A DNA stretch of 64,000 nucleotides, from NCBI RefSeq assembly GCF_030824455.1, contig NZ_JAVBXR010000124.1, positions 62,001 to 126,000 of the forward strand, written 5' to 3'. This document shows, piece by piece, positions 17,032-26,069 of this stretch. Position 1 is the stretch's first letter. The number at the start of each line of letters is the position of its first letter. A model generated the notes under the pieces. The model saw only the letters and a program-made list of their open reading frames with translations. It was not told the origin of the DNA and searched no databases. Made by a program: the position numbers and the translations under genes. The stretch is from Desulfobulbus sp. GTDB lineage: Bacteria; Desulfobacterota; Desulfobulbia; Desulfobulbales; Desulfobulbaceae.

Positions 17032-17664
17032 CTATTTTTTTTGTGTGGTCAACTGAAGGAATTCGCCAGCTTTTTCAGGGCTGAGTCTTCGCAGTTTTTC
17101 GGAGATTTCCTGAACGCCGGCACGGTTGCCGGACATAAAATAAACAAACCCGAGATCACTCAAACAGTCGACGTCTCCAGGGCGAATGCGCAAAGCGTGG
17201 AGATATGATTCAACCGCGTCGTTGTAGCGCTTCAGCTCAGCATAAACAAACCCGAGATTGCTCCAGCCGTCAGCATCTTCAGGATTGACGCGCACTGTCT
17301 GCAGGTACGCTGCAATAGAGTCATTGTACTGTTTCACATTGAGATAGCCATACCCGAGGCAATGCCACGCCGAGGAGTCGTTCGGTTCGCTCTTTGACCA
17401 TTGTTGACACCAAGCAAGCATCCCCTTCCAGTCGGACGCTTCTTCAAAGGCTTGAGAGCCTTTCAGCCACTCGTCGTGATTCCTGGGAGATACAGGCCGT
17501 TGTTCTCCGTTATCTTGTGGCGCTAAAGAGCCCGAGGCAGCGGGTGGAGATATGGCTGAGCCGGGCGCAGAGCCGCCATTCATGGCTGCATGCGCTGCAA
17601 CGGGCAGCATTGCCGGCAACAACAGCGTAATCAACCAGAACATCATCGCCACAACAAATTTCAT
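17032..17664 (-). CDS. Exported TPR-repeat protein
   Basis: This 210-residue protein has a Sec signal peptide ending near PVAAHA. A low-complexity Ala/Ser/Pro linker follows, then at least three tetratricopeptide repeats (about 85-195), for example SAWHCLGYGYLNVKQYNDSI and DGWSNLGFVYAELKRYNDAV. TPR proteins of this kind act as protein-binding scaffolds in the periplasm; the partner is unknown. The ATG at 17664 is preferred over a TTG four codons upstream, but neither has a clear ribosome-binding site. The IS1380 element begins 165 bp upstream and may have separated the gene from its original promoter. Confidence 0.7.
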   Translation of the reverse strand: MKFVVAMMFWLITLLLPAMLPVAAHAAMNGGSAPGSAISPPAASGSLAPQDNGEQRPVSPRNHDEWLKGSQAFEEASDWKGMLAWCQQWSKSEPNDSSAWHCLGYGYLNVKQYNDSIAAYLQTVRVNPEDADGWSNLGFVYAELKRYNDAVESYLHALRIRPGDVDCLSDLGFVYFMSGNRAGVQEISEKLRRLSPEKAGEFLQLTTQKK

Positions 17665-17823
17665 TTGTATCAGCAAGGTTAATTGGTCGGGGTAAGGTTA
17701 TATTCCCCGGCTCCTCCATTCTGTCAGGCTTCCCCGTTTGTGCGGTTACTTACCGCGCGGCGAGCGCCTAAATTTCTTCTTTGAATTGATCGTTGCAGTC
17801 TTGGTTCAATGGGGATAGGACGT

Positions 17824-17828
17824 TTAAA
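17824..17828. repeat. Target-site duplication, left copy (TTAAA)
   Basis: TTAAA flanks the left end of the IS element and recurs at 19465-19469. A duplication of 4-5 bp is usual for IS1380-family insertions. Confidence 0.7.
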
Positions 17829-19464
17829 CCTGAAAACGGCAGTTGAATAGTGTCTGTTTTCGTGTAACGTTCTTTGGTAGCGATATAAATTCACTCAATA
17901 TATCCACCGAGGTATTCACCAAATGGGTGAGCAGCACGAATTGATGGTTCCATCCGATGAGCGTGTCCGTTTAGACACCTACGCCGGCAAGGTCCATGTG
18001 GAATGGGATCCGCAGGCGGCGGTCACACCACTTGGGCAGCTGCCCTTTTTCATCTCCTTTCTCAAGGTCAGCGGGTTGTATGACGACTTCGTCGCCTCCT
18101 GTCCCTTGTCGTACACCAGCCCCAACGCCCCCGGCCAAGCGGGATGCGCTTGGCACTCTGCTGATGTCGATCCTGGCCGGTCACCACCGCTACGCACACA
18201 TCACCTCGTTGCGCTTCGATGCGGTAAACCCGGAACTCTTGGGAATGAGCAAGGTGATCAGCGAGGATGCCACCCGAAGGGCACTCAAGGCGATGGACGA
18301 GGAAGCTGGCATCGCCTGGCTCGATGCCCAGTTGCACACCTCCACCGCATCTGCCCTGTCGCTGGCCTCCTGGATTCTTGACACCGACACCACGGTCAAG
18401 TGTCTCTACGGCAAACAGGAGGGGGCGGTTGTCGGCTACAATCCGCAGAAAAAAGGCCGTCCTTCCCACAACTACCACTCTTGTTTTATGGGCAATACCC
18501 GCCTGGCCCTGACCGTGGAGGTCAATCCCGGCAACCGTCAGGCGGCCTCCCATGTGACGCCATCTTTGTGGCGATACTACGACGGGTTGGCGGACAATCA
18601 GAAGCCCGCGCTAATCCGCGGCGACCTCTTTCTCGGCAACGAGGGGTTTCTGGCTGCGGCCGAACAACGGGGCGCCCACTATCTCACCAAACTCCGTCTA
18701 ACCACCGGCGTCAAACGGTGCATGACCCGGCTGTTTCGCCAGGCCGACTGGGTCGATGCCGGCAAGGGTTTCGAGGGGGCCGAGTCCCGACTCAAGCTCA
18801 CCGGCTGGACCCAGGAGCGGAGGGTGATCGTCCTGCGTCGGCCGCTGGCCGGCGAGGTAGCCCTGGCCGACGAAGGCCCAGTCCAGTTACACCTGGCCTT
18901 TATCGACGGCCCTGCGACCATGCGCCGTTATGAATATGCCGTGCTGGTGACCTCATTACCCTCGGAGATACTTACCTTGGCCCAGCTGTACCGCGATCGG
19001 GCCGATTGCGAAAACTGTTTCGATGAACTCAAAAACCAGTGGGGCTGGGGTGGTTACACAACCAAGGATCTCAAGCGCTGCCGTCTGACCAGCCGGCTTG
19101 TTGCCCTGGTCTACAACTGGTGGAACCTGTTTGTTCGCCTTGCTCAACCCAAGAAGCATGCCGAGGCGATCACCAGCCGGCCTTTGCTCCTCCATGGCGT
19201 AGCCCGACAGACCAGACACGCTGGCCAAACCACCTTAACGATCACCAGCAGCCATGCCAGATCCCAGACCGTTCAGTCCGCACTGCGAGTACTGACGCGA
19301 TTCCTCGACCTGTTGCAGGGTGCTGCGGAGCAGTTGCGGTCTTTGGATCGCCTCGGGCTCATCACGCAACAGGCATTCCGCTATTTGTTGGACAAACGGG
19401 CTGCCATTGCGGGACTGCTGCCACCACCGGCAGCTGCTTTTACTGGGTAACTGCCGTTTTTAGG
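17829..19464 (+). mobile_element. IS1380-family insertion sequence, 1636 bp
   Basis: The left end CCTGAAAACGGCAGTT (17829-17844) and right end AACTGCCGTTTTTAGG (19449-19464) form 16-bp terminal inverted repeats with one mismatch. TTAAA is duplicated on both sides. The element holds one transposase gene, which is frameshifted. It lies between the TPR gene and the helicase gene and breaks neither coding region. The intact ends and duplication suggest a fairly recent insertion. Confidence 0.85.
17923..19450 (+). pseudogene. IS1380-family DDE transposase, frameshifted
   Basis: The N-terminal part starts at 17923 in one frame (MGEQHELMVPSDERVRLDTY, through VASCPLSYTSPNAP). The protein then continues in the next frame from about 18130 (AKRDALGTLLMSILAGHHRY) to the stop at 19450. 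The shift lies in or near a CCCCC run at about 18127-18133. The DDE residues are intact in the second part: ILDTDTTV, IRGDLFLGNEGF, and YRDRADCENCFDELKNQWGW with the Y-R-E-K spacing of this family. Family members are normally a single ORF of about 460-500 codons. This is therefore a one-base insertion or a sequencing error rather than an expected programmed frameshift. Confidence 0.8.
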
Positions 19465-19469
19465 TTAAA
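19465..19469. repeat. Target-site duplication, right copy (TTAAA)
   Basis: This matches the left copy at 17824-17828. The following 87 bp up to the helicase stop codon show no gene or clear terminator. Confidence 0.7.
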
Positions 19470-19556
19470 CTGTTTATGATCAGGGTCAGCAGCAGGGGCC
19501 AGAGAAACAAAATCCCTGGCGGCCAAGACAGTCTTTCCCCTGATCCCCGCGCTAAT

Positions 19557-21002
19557 TTATCCCCTTCCCCGCCGTTTCCCCTGCTTCAGCGATTGCGAAC
19601 CGCTTGCCCCTGACCGGGCCGGCGGCCGGCCGCTCTTGTCGTTTCTTCGTCCGGTGGATGGTTTAGGGCCTGTGCTCGCGCGCCGGCCGGAGCCTTTTGC
19701 CGCCCCTCGCCCCTCTTCGGTCTTTCCCTGCGGCTTGGCCCCGCTGGTCGATTTGGCCGATTTTGCGGCTTTGGCCGCAGCCCGACCGGCCACCAACTCT
19801 TTGATCGCCTTGCCCGCCTTTTTCTCGCTGGCGGCATTGTTGGGCCGATAGAGCACATAGTCCGGGACGTCGGTCCCTTCCGAATAGCCGGTGACGATTT
19901 CCACCGGAATCTTCTGCCCAAGCAGGGTTTCGATGGCCTGCAGATGTCGGTTTTCCTCATGACTCACCAGAGAAACTGCGATGCCGGTTTCGCCGGCGCG
20001 ACCGGTGCGGCCGATGCGGTGGACATAATCCTCGGCAATGGTCGGCATGTCGTAATTGACCACATAGGGCAGATTGACGATGTCCAGGCCCCGGGCCGCC
20101 ACATCGGTGGCCACTAAAATGCGGACGTCGCCGCGCCGAAATTCCTCCAGGGTCCGCGTCCGCAGCGACTGGCTCTTGTTGCCGTGCAAGGCGGCGGCGC
20201 GCAGCCCCTGCTCAACCAATTTTTCGGTGATTCTATTGGCCCCGTGTTTGGTGCGGCAAAAAACCAGCACCCGGCTCCATTTGCCCGAGGCGAGCAGGTG
20301 GATCAGCAGGGCGCGCTTGTTGGCCTGTTCGACCAGATGCACCTTCTGCACCACCGATTCAGCGGCAGTGGCCGTGGGCGTTACCTCGACGCATTCCGGA
20401 TCCTTGAGCAGGATCGCGGCCAGATTGCGAATCTCCTGGGTGTAGGTGGCGGAAAACAGCATGGTGCGGCGTTCCGTGGGCAGGAGTTCGAGAATCTGGG
20501 AAATTTCCCGGCTGAAGCCCAGATCGAGCATCCGATCCGCCTCGTCAAACACCAGAAACTCGATCCGGGAGAGGTCCAGATGTCCCTGCCCCGCCAAATC
20601 CAACAAGCGGCCTGGTGTGGCGACCAGAATATCGACTCCGCGATGCAGCCGCTCGATCTGCGGTTCGATGTTGATCCCGCCGTAGACCACGGTGCAACGC
20701 AGCGAAACCCGCCGGGCATAGGCCTTGATGCTCTCGCCCACCTGCAGCGCCAACTCGCGCGTCGGGGCCAGGACAAGGGCGCGGGGATGGCGCTCGCCAT
20801 AGATGTGGCGGCTGAGGATCTCAACCATGGGCAGGGCAAAGGCGTCGGTTTTGCCGGTGCCGGTCTGGGCGCGGGCCAGGATGTCGCGCCCTTCGAGAAT
20901 CACGGGAATGGCCCTGGCCTGGACCGGAGTGGGAGCGACGTACCCTTTGGCGACAACCGCTTTCAGCAGTTCGTCCCGAAGGTCAAGTTGATCAAATGAC
21001 AT
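19557..21002 (-). CDS. DEAD-box RNA helicase (RhlE-like)
   Basis: This 481-residue ATP-dependent RNA helicase probably acts in ribosome assembly or RNA decay, often in the cold. The core (about 1-375) shows every expected motif: the Q motif (YVAPTPVQARAIP), AQTGTGKT, PTRELALQV, VATPGRLLDLAG, DEADRMLDLGF, SAT, VATDVAARGLDIVNL and HRIGRTGRAG. The last 100 residues are a basic Lys/Arg/Ser/Gly tail, typical of RhlE-type proteins and likely to bind RNA. The ATG at 21002 has AAGGA 7 bp upstream; longer in-frame starts lack support. It stands alone, with the IS element just beyond its 3' end. Confidence 0.9.
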   Translation of the reverse strand: MSFDQLDLRDELLKAVVAKGYVAPTPVQARAIPVILEGRDILARAQTGTGKTDAFALPMVEILSRHIYGERHPRALVLAPTRELALQVGESIKAYARRVSLRCTVVYGGINIEPQIERLHRGVDILVATPGRLLDLAGQGHLDLSRIEFLVFDEADRMLDLGFSREISQILELLPTERRTMLFSATYTQEIRNLAAILLKDPECVEVTPTATAAESVVQKVHLVEQANKRALLIHLLASGKWSRVLVFCRTKHGANRITEKLVEQGLRAAALHGNKSQSLRTRTLEEFRRGDVRILVATDVAARGLDIVNLPYVVNYDMPTIAEDYVHRIGRTGRAGETGIAVSLVSHEENRHLQAIETLLGQKIPVEIVTGYSEGTDVPDYVLYRPNNAASEKKAGKAIKELVAGRAAAKAAKSAKSTSGAKPQGKTEEGRGAAKGSGRRASTGPKPSTGRRNDKSGRPPARSGASGSQSLKQGKRRGRG

Positions 21003-21670
21003 AAGCGTATCCTTCATGGTTGTGCACAAGCTTTGGGGCGACGCCAATACACTGGAAAAACAGCCGACAATACAAGCCGGAGTTCCAGTGGCGTTGCGCT
21101 CCAAAAGGGGAAGTCAGGAGGGAATCTGACGGTTTCACAATGAATGGGGCAGAGACGAGAATCCGGGGAGAGAAAGAACGGCCCCTGCTTTGTTTGCAGC
21201 CTACCCTATTTGCAGCCGGAATGACAGCGAGTTGGTGGGCGAAAGCAAGCAAAAACAACCGCCCGGACAAAAAATCCCGGGATTGGCGCTTGGCTCGAAC
21301 GCATCCGTCGGATGCACGCCTTTTCCCTCTCACCGCCTGCGCATCAACCCATCCTCATACCCATGAGATCCGGTCGGCGCAGGGCAGAACGGCGCAGCCT
21401 GGTGCGAGCGTCATGCCCCGTCGCTCCGGCAGGAGTTTGGCAAGGCCTTGCCTTGTCATGCTCGCTCGTGATCATTATCTTTTGATAATACCACAGGGTA
21501 GCATGATAAAAATTTGAATTTCATTTATTATTGATCAGTTGTCAACACCATGACCAGCAATTCAATCTATTGCAAATCGTCTTCAAGGGCAAGCGGCGCA
21601 GCACAGGCAAGACGATTTTGGGAATACGGCCGGAAAGCACTCGATCAACATCCATCCCCAGGAGGACTGC
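21003..21670. other. 668-bp region without a convincing gene
   Basis: This region lies between the divergent helicase and ferritin-REC genes. Open frames here have no recognisable motif or ribosome-binding site. The left two-thirds is GC-rich and featureless to me. The right end (21470-21545) is AT-rich and holds the promoter noted separately. Confidence 0.5.
21482..21510 (+). promoter_or_regulatory. Possible promoter of the ferritin-REC gene
   Basis: TTGATA at 21482-21487 is followed after 17 bp by GATAAA at 21505-21510. The transcript would have a leader of about 150 nt. Confidence 0.4.
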
Positions 21671-22531
21671 ATGAAGGAACTCATCGGTTGGCTCAAAGAC
21701 ATTGAGCATCTGGCAAGCGTCGCCTATCGGCAGGCGGCGGCGTTGCATGCGGAGGACGCCGAATTCAGCGCCTTTCTCTCCCGTATTGCCGACGACGAGG
21801 CTTGGCATTGCCAAGTCATGGGCAACGCGGCGGATTTCCTTGCCTCCGGCGAGGAGCACCTTCCAGCCATCGCCGTCGACGTGGCGACCAGTGAGCAAAT
21901 CAAAGGGTATTTTGAGGAAATGCAGCAGGGGTTGGATCAACAAACCCTTTCCAAGCAAGGGCTGATCGAAAAAATCATGGAGGCCGAACTCTCGGAATGG
22001 AACAAGATCTTTCTGTACGTGGTCAGCCAGCTCAAGGAAAAAAACAGCGAATTCAAATATCCGGCGGCGCGGATTCAAGCCCACATCCAGGAAATTGAGC
22101 GATTTGCCGCGACCCTGGCGGGAGGCGCGCAAATTGTCGAACAAATCCGGGCGCTGCCCAAGGTCTGGGTCGAGAACATCCTGATTGTGGACGACGAGGC
22201 AACCATCACCCAACTGATCCGTTCTCTCCTGGAAGGCGCAGGCAACATCGACGTCGCCGGCAACGGTCAGGAGGCCTTAGAGTTGATTGACCGCACCTAT
22301 TACAAACTGATCATCAGCGACATGAGCATGCCGGTAATGGACGGCGAGCGATTGTTTGAGCATGTGGCGGCCCGATTCCCAGACGCCAACAAGCGGTTTC
22401 TCTTTATGACCGGGGAACTCACCTCTGAGCGGGCGGACTTTTTTAAACGCCGTCACCTGCGCTACATGACCAAACCCATGCACATCAAAGATCTCAGGGA
22501 GGAGGCGGCGGCCATTCTCCGCTCCATCTAA
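21671..22531 (+). CDS. Ferritin-like domain fused to a response-regulator receiver domain
   Basis: This 286-residue two-domain protein begins with a four-helix ferritin/rubrerythrin-like bundle (about 1-150). Candidate di-iron ligands are E12, E43 with H46 (DDEAWH), E105 or E109, and H138 with E141 (AHIQEIE). Residues 167-286 are a complete receiver domain: ILIVDDEA at the start, the phosphoacceptor D217 in IISDMSMPVMDG, T247 in FMTGE, and K268 in TKPM. A metal or redox sensor controlled by, or controlling, phosphorylation is a fair guess. No kinase or output gene is adjacent. An AGGAGG site lies 5 bp before the ATG (CCCCAGGAGGACTGC). Confidence 0.75.
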   Translation: MKELIGWLKDIEHLASVAYRQAAALHAEDAEFSAFLSRIADDEAWHCQVMGNAADFLASGEEHLPAIAVDVATSEQIKGYFEEMQQGLDQQTLSKQGLIEKIMEAELSEWNKIFLYVVSQLKEKNSEFKYPAARIQAHIQEIERFAATLAGGAQIVEQIRALPKVWVENILIVDDEATITQLIRSLLEGAGNIDVAGNGQEALELIDRTYYKLIISDMSMPVMDGERLFEHVAARFPDANKRFLFMTGELTSERADFFKRRHLRYMTKPMHIKDLREEAAAILRSI

Positions 22532-22549
22532 AATCTTATCCTTGCCGGC

Positions 22550-22583
22550 GGCCGGGTTGGAGGTTTTCTTCACCAACCCGGCC
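22550..22583 (+). terminator. GC-rich hairpin after the ferritin-REC gene
   Basis: GGCCGGGTTGG (22550-22560) pairs perfectly with CCAACCCGGCC (22573-22583) across a 12-nt loop. There is no strong T run after it, so termination is plausible but not assured. Confidence 0.5.
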
Positions 22584-22688
22584 GTTCAACAACGCCTGAG
22601 CAAAACGCAAGGGCCGCAGCGCCATCAGGGTTTACGGCATAATTCGTTGACCGTTGCCGCCAAGATCCGCCCCTTTGGGGGAACCCGG

Positions 22689-23015
22689 CTACCACCGGTC
22701 GCGGTCCGAGTGATGATGCCGATGATGCGGCCGCCGGTATTCATAGTTATACACCGGGGGAGGAGGCGGGTAATGCCGCCAACCCCTTGCCCGGTAATGC
22801 GGAGGCGGCGCCGGGCGCCACCGATCCCAACCGTAATACTGGGGCGGAGGTCGATGGTGGACATAGCGGGGTCCGTAATCGTAGTACGGGGTCGGGGCGC
22901 CGACATTAAAGCCCACATACACGCTACTGCCGGCGGCGGCCGGTTTGGGCTGACTGGCCATGGTCATCAGGGCGCACAGCAACATGCCGGCAACAACCAT
23001 CATTCTGCTCTTCAT
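22689..23015 (-). CDS. Small exported Tyr/Pro/His-rich protein
   Basis: This 108-residue protein has a Sec signal peptide (about 1-28, ending PAAAG). The mature part is dominated by Tyr, Pro, Arg, Trp and His, for example VHHRPPPQYYGWDRWRP, and ends in the His-rich tail RRPHHRHHHSDRDRW. Such proteins are common in proteobacterial genomes but have no firm function; metal binding or envelope association is possible. GAGGAG lies 8 bp before the ATG. It converges with the ferritin-REC gene, and no direct functional link can be shown. Confidence 0.7.
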   Translation of the reverse strand: MKSRMMVVAGMLLCALMTMASQPKPAAAGSSVYVGFNVGAPTPYYDYGPRYVHHRPPPQYYGWDRWRPAPPPHYRARGWRHYPPPPPVYNYEYRRPHHRHHHSDRDRW

Positions 23016-23462
23016 TTTAATGCTCCTCTAGGTTGGATTATTTGCGTTGCCGTCTTCGGCAACCGTCGCGCAGCTTCTTTTTGACCGCTCGATTACAGCC
23101 GTCGACCGGGCCTGCCCCGATCCTTTGCCTCCAACGTAGCCCTGCTTTTCAACCCTGTCAGTGGACATCGGGCGATTTGGGACCCGACGCCGGGCCATGT
23201 CGGGTCCATGTCGTGGTCCCATCATTTTAATATTACGCCAATTTCACAAAACATGGCCGTTGCCCGCAAACACCGCCTGTTGCCGACGGATCGGCGTCCA
23301 CAGACGATTACGCCACCGAAATACGACTGGCGCAGCCGATCCGCACGGTGGGTCACCGCCATAAAACGCCAGCCAAGGGTCTTTCTAACCAGAGTGGGAT
23401 ATGGTAAGGAAAACGGCGTGTCAGAGGGGCGATTCCAACAATTTTCAGGGGAGACAACAGCG
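23016..23462. other. 447-bp intergenic region with a hairpin
   Basis: This region lies between two divergent genes. It contains the perfect 9-bp inverted repeat GGACCCGAC (23180-23188) with GTCGGGTCC (23199-23207), followed by an AT-rich patch (TTTTAATATTACG). The coding frame of the downstream gene remains open through much of this region, but the residues before 23463 look random (many Arg, Pro, Thr). Confidence 0.45.
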
Positions 23463-23972
23463 GTGAGCCATCAGCAGCAAGAGCGATTTATCTACATTGT
23501 CGGCGAACAACAAAACGGCATTATTCCCGAGAACCCCGAGGTGTTTGCCTACGCCAGGGAGTCGATGCAGCAGATCGACACCAAGGAACTGGCCATGGTC
23601 ATTGCCAACGTCTTTGCCAAGGGGCAGTACTTCCCCGGCTCCGACGGCGCCCTGGCCTCGGTGATCCATGAATTCGCCAGCCGGTCTGATCGATTCAACC
23701 GCGAGAAAGCCAAACGAAAAAAAGGCCGCTGCACCATCATCACCGCCTTTAAACGCTTAGACGGCGAGATATCGGTCAAGGTCGCGGCGGTGACGGCCGT
23801 GACCCCGGGCGCGCTGAAGATGGATGCGCCGGAAGTCTTCCACGACCTGCTGGTGGCCACCCTGCCCGAGTATCAGGAGGCCTTCACCGAGGAAGCCTAC
23901 GCCCCTGATTCAAAAATTATCGACATTATTAAGGAAACCACCCTGCATCACATCACCGGCAAACTGCAGTGA
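23463..23972 (+). CDS. Conserved-looking cytoplasmic protein of unknown function
   Basis: This is a 169-residue protein that I do not recognise. It has no signal peptide or membrane segment. It starts SHQQQERFIYIVGEQQNGII and has alternating charged and hydrophobic segments typical of a compact alpha/beta fold, including KKGRCTIITAFKRLDGEISVK split at GRCTIITAFKRL and DGEISVKVAAVTAV. I chose the GTG at 23463 because AGGGGAG lies 9 bp upstream; the frame extends to 23208 without support. It precedes ftsH by 211 bp on the same strand and could share its transcript. Confidence 0.55.
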   Translation: MSHQQQERFIYIVGEQQNGIIPENPEVFAYARESMQQIDTKELAMVIANVFAKGQYFPGSDGALASVIHEFASRSDRFNREKAKRKKGRCTIITAFKRLDGEISVKVAAVTAVTPGALKMDAPEVFHDLLVATLPEYQEAFTEEAYAPDSKIIDIIKETTLHHITGKLQ

Positions 23973-24183
23973 GGGGCCTCCCGGTTTCCGGGTTGCCGCC
24001 GGCCGGTTTCGCGCCCCCGCCTCGGCGGATTTCGCTCTATTGACCGCGCCTCTGCCCCTGTCCTGGAAACGGCGTCTACCCTAGCGAGAAAACAGGAAAT
24101 TTTACTGGCGCCCCGAAGGCCCGGCGGTTATTCTTGCAAACACCTTTTACCCGATTCTGCAGCATCCCTTTGCCGAGCATGCC

Positions 24184-25998
24184 ATGGAAAACAAACATAA
24201 ATACAATGTGATTTTTGCAATTTTCGCCGCCTTCGGCATCCTGATCATTCATGAAATCTGGGTTGAGCAGCAAAGCATCAGCCCGGTGCCCTACAGCGAG
24301 TTGGAAACCCTGCTGCAGCAAGGCAAGGTGGCGGAACTGACCATCCGGGAAAAATACATTGTCGGGGAATTGAAGGAACCGGAACAGAACGGCAAGAAGA
24401 TCGTTGTCGCCAACCGGGTCGAACCCGGCTTGGCCGAGCATCTGTCGCAATACCGCGTGCCCTACACCCAGGTGTACGAGAGCAAGGTGCTGGTGACCCT
24501 GCTCTCCTGGATTGTCCCGGCGCTGATTTTTTTCGGCATCTGGATGCTGATTTTTCGAAAATTCGCGGACAAACAGGGCATGGGCGGCGGCTTCATGAAC
24601 ATTGGCAAGTCCAAGGCCAAGGTTTATGTGGAGCACCAGACCGGGGTGAGTTTCGCGGATGTGGCAGGGGTGGAGGAAAGTAAGGCGGAATTGCAGGAGA
24701 TTGTCGATTTCCTCAAGGCGCCGGACGATTACGGCAAGTTGGGCGCGAGGATGCCCAAGGGCGTGCTGCTGGTGGGTCCTCCCGGCACCGGAAAAACCCT
24801 GCTGGCGCGGGCGGTGGCCGGCGAGGCCGGGGTGCCGTTTTTTTCGATCAGCGGTTCGGAATTTGTTGAGATGTTCGTGGGCGTGGGCGCGGCTCGGGTG
24901 CGCGATCTCTTTGAGCAGGCGCGAAAATCAGCGCCGGCAATCATCTTCATCGACGAACTCGACGCCCTCGGCCGAGCCCGATCCGCCGCCGGCCTGGGCG
25001 GCAACGACGAACGCGAACAGACCCTCAATCAGCTATTGGTGGAACTGGACGGCTTTGACGTCACCAGCGGATTGGTGCTGCTGGCCGCCACCAACCGGCC
25101 GGAAGTGCTTGATCCGGCCCTGCTCCGCGCCGGCCGCTTCGACCGCCAGGTCTTGGTCGACCGGCCGGACAAACTCGGCCGCATCGCCATCCTCAAGGTG
25201 CACATGAAAAAAATCGAGATGGGCGACGACGTTGACGCCAGTCAGGTGGCCGATCTCACCACCGGTTTTTCCGGGGCCGATCTGGCCAATCTGGTCAACG
25301 AGGCGGCCCTGCTGGCCACCCGGCGTCAGGCAACCGAAGTCCGAATGGAGGACTTCACCCAGGCCATCGAGCGGATTATCGCCGGCCTGGAAAAGAAGAA
25401 CCGACTGCTTAACCCCCGGGAGCGGGAGATTGTGGCCTACCACGAGGTCGGCCACGCCTTGGCCGCCCTGGCCCTGCCGGGAACCGATCCGGTCTATAAA
25501 ATCTCGATTATTCCACGGGGCATTGGCGCCTTGGGCTACACCCTGCAGCGACCGACCGAAGACCGCTTTCTGATGACCAAGGAAGAATTGGAGCACAAAA
25601 TTGTGGTCCTGCTCGGCGGCCGTGCGGCGGAAAAGCTCATCTTCAACCACCTGTCCACCGGCGCCGCCGACGACATCGCCCGGGCCACCGACATTGCCCG
25701 AAACATGGTCACCCGCTACGGCATGGACCCGGCCATCGGCTTTGTCGTGTATGAGGAAAACCAGCAGACCTTTCTCGGCCAGCACGGCCACGGCATCAAC
25801 GGCTGCCAGATCAGCGACGGCACGGCCCAGCAGATCGACGTCTCGGTGCGCAAGATCATTGACGACACCTTTGCCGTGACCTACCGGATTATGGAAAACA
25901 ACCGTCCGGTCCTGGAGCGGTGCGCCAAGGTGCTGCTCGAAAAGGAAACCCTGCTCGAGAAGGAACTGCTCGAAATGACCGGCGATCTCCAGCGCTAA
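24184..25998 (+). CDS. ftsH: ATP-dependent zinc metalloprotease FtsH
   Basis: This 604-residue membrane protease degrades unfolded and short-lived membrane or regulatory proteins. There are two N-terminal transmembrane helices (about 8-25 and 103-124) with a short periplasmic part between them. The AAA domain has Walker A GPPGTGKT (198-205), Walker [13 protein letters not shown] and the second region of homology [19 protein letters not shown]. The zinc protease site is HEVGH (420-424). The pore motif [11 protein letters not shown] is present. It is slightly short against many FtsH proteins and lacks a long C-terminal tail. It may be one of several copies in the genome, since an insertion-free periplasmic domain is typical of accessory paralogs. 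Confidence 0.93.
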   Translation: MENKHKYNVIFAIFAAFGILIIHEIWVEQQSISPVPYSELETLLQQGKVAELTIREKYIVGELKEPEQNGKKIVVANRVEPGLAEHLSQYRVPYTQVYESKVLVTLLSWIVPALIFFGIWMLIFRKFADKQGMGGGFMNIGKSKAKVYVEHQTGVSFADVAGVEESKAELQEIVDFLKAPDDYGKLGARMPKGVLLVGPPGTGKTLLARAVAGEAGVPFFSISGSEFVEMFVGVGAARVRDLFEQARKSAPAIIFIDELDALGRARSAAGLGGNDEREQTLNQLLVELDGFDVTSGLVLLAATNRPEVLDPALLRAGRFDRQVLVDRPDKLGRIAILKVHMKKIEMGDDVDASQVADLTTGFSGADLANLVNEAALLATRRQATEVRMEDFTQAIERIIAGLEKKNRLLNPREREIVAYHEVGHALAALALPGTDPVYKISIIPRGIGALGYTLQRPTEDRFLMTKEELEHKIVVLLGGRAAEKLIFNHLSTGAADDIARATDIARNMVTRYGMDPAIGFVVYEENQQTFLGQHGHGINGCQISDGTAQQIDVSVRKIIDDTFAVTYRIMENNRPVLERCAKVLLEKETLLEKELLEMTGDLQR

Positions 25999-26016
25999 AC
26001 GCCAGCGCTAAAACGC

Positions 26017-26053
26017 AAAAAGCCGGAAGGATGGCCTCCTTCCGGCTTTTTTT
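26017..26053. terminator. Bidirectional terminator between ftsH and the CBS gene
   Basis: AGCCGGAAGGA (26021-26031) pairs perfectly with TCCTTCCGGCT (26037-26047). An A run before it and a T run after it serve both convergent genes. Confidence 0.9.
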
Positions 26054-26069
26054 GATGGACGAAAATCGG

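Noticed and set aside
17923-18381. Programmed frameshift making two transposase proteins
   Set aside because: IS1380-family transposases are normally one frame and no slippery A6G-like signal is present; a one-base error in the C run is simpler.
21020-21517. Open frame of 165 codons upstream of the ferritin-REC gene
   Set aside because: Residue use looks random, there is no start signal, and it overlaps the helicase leader and the predicted promoter.
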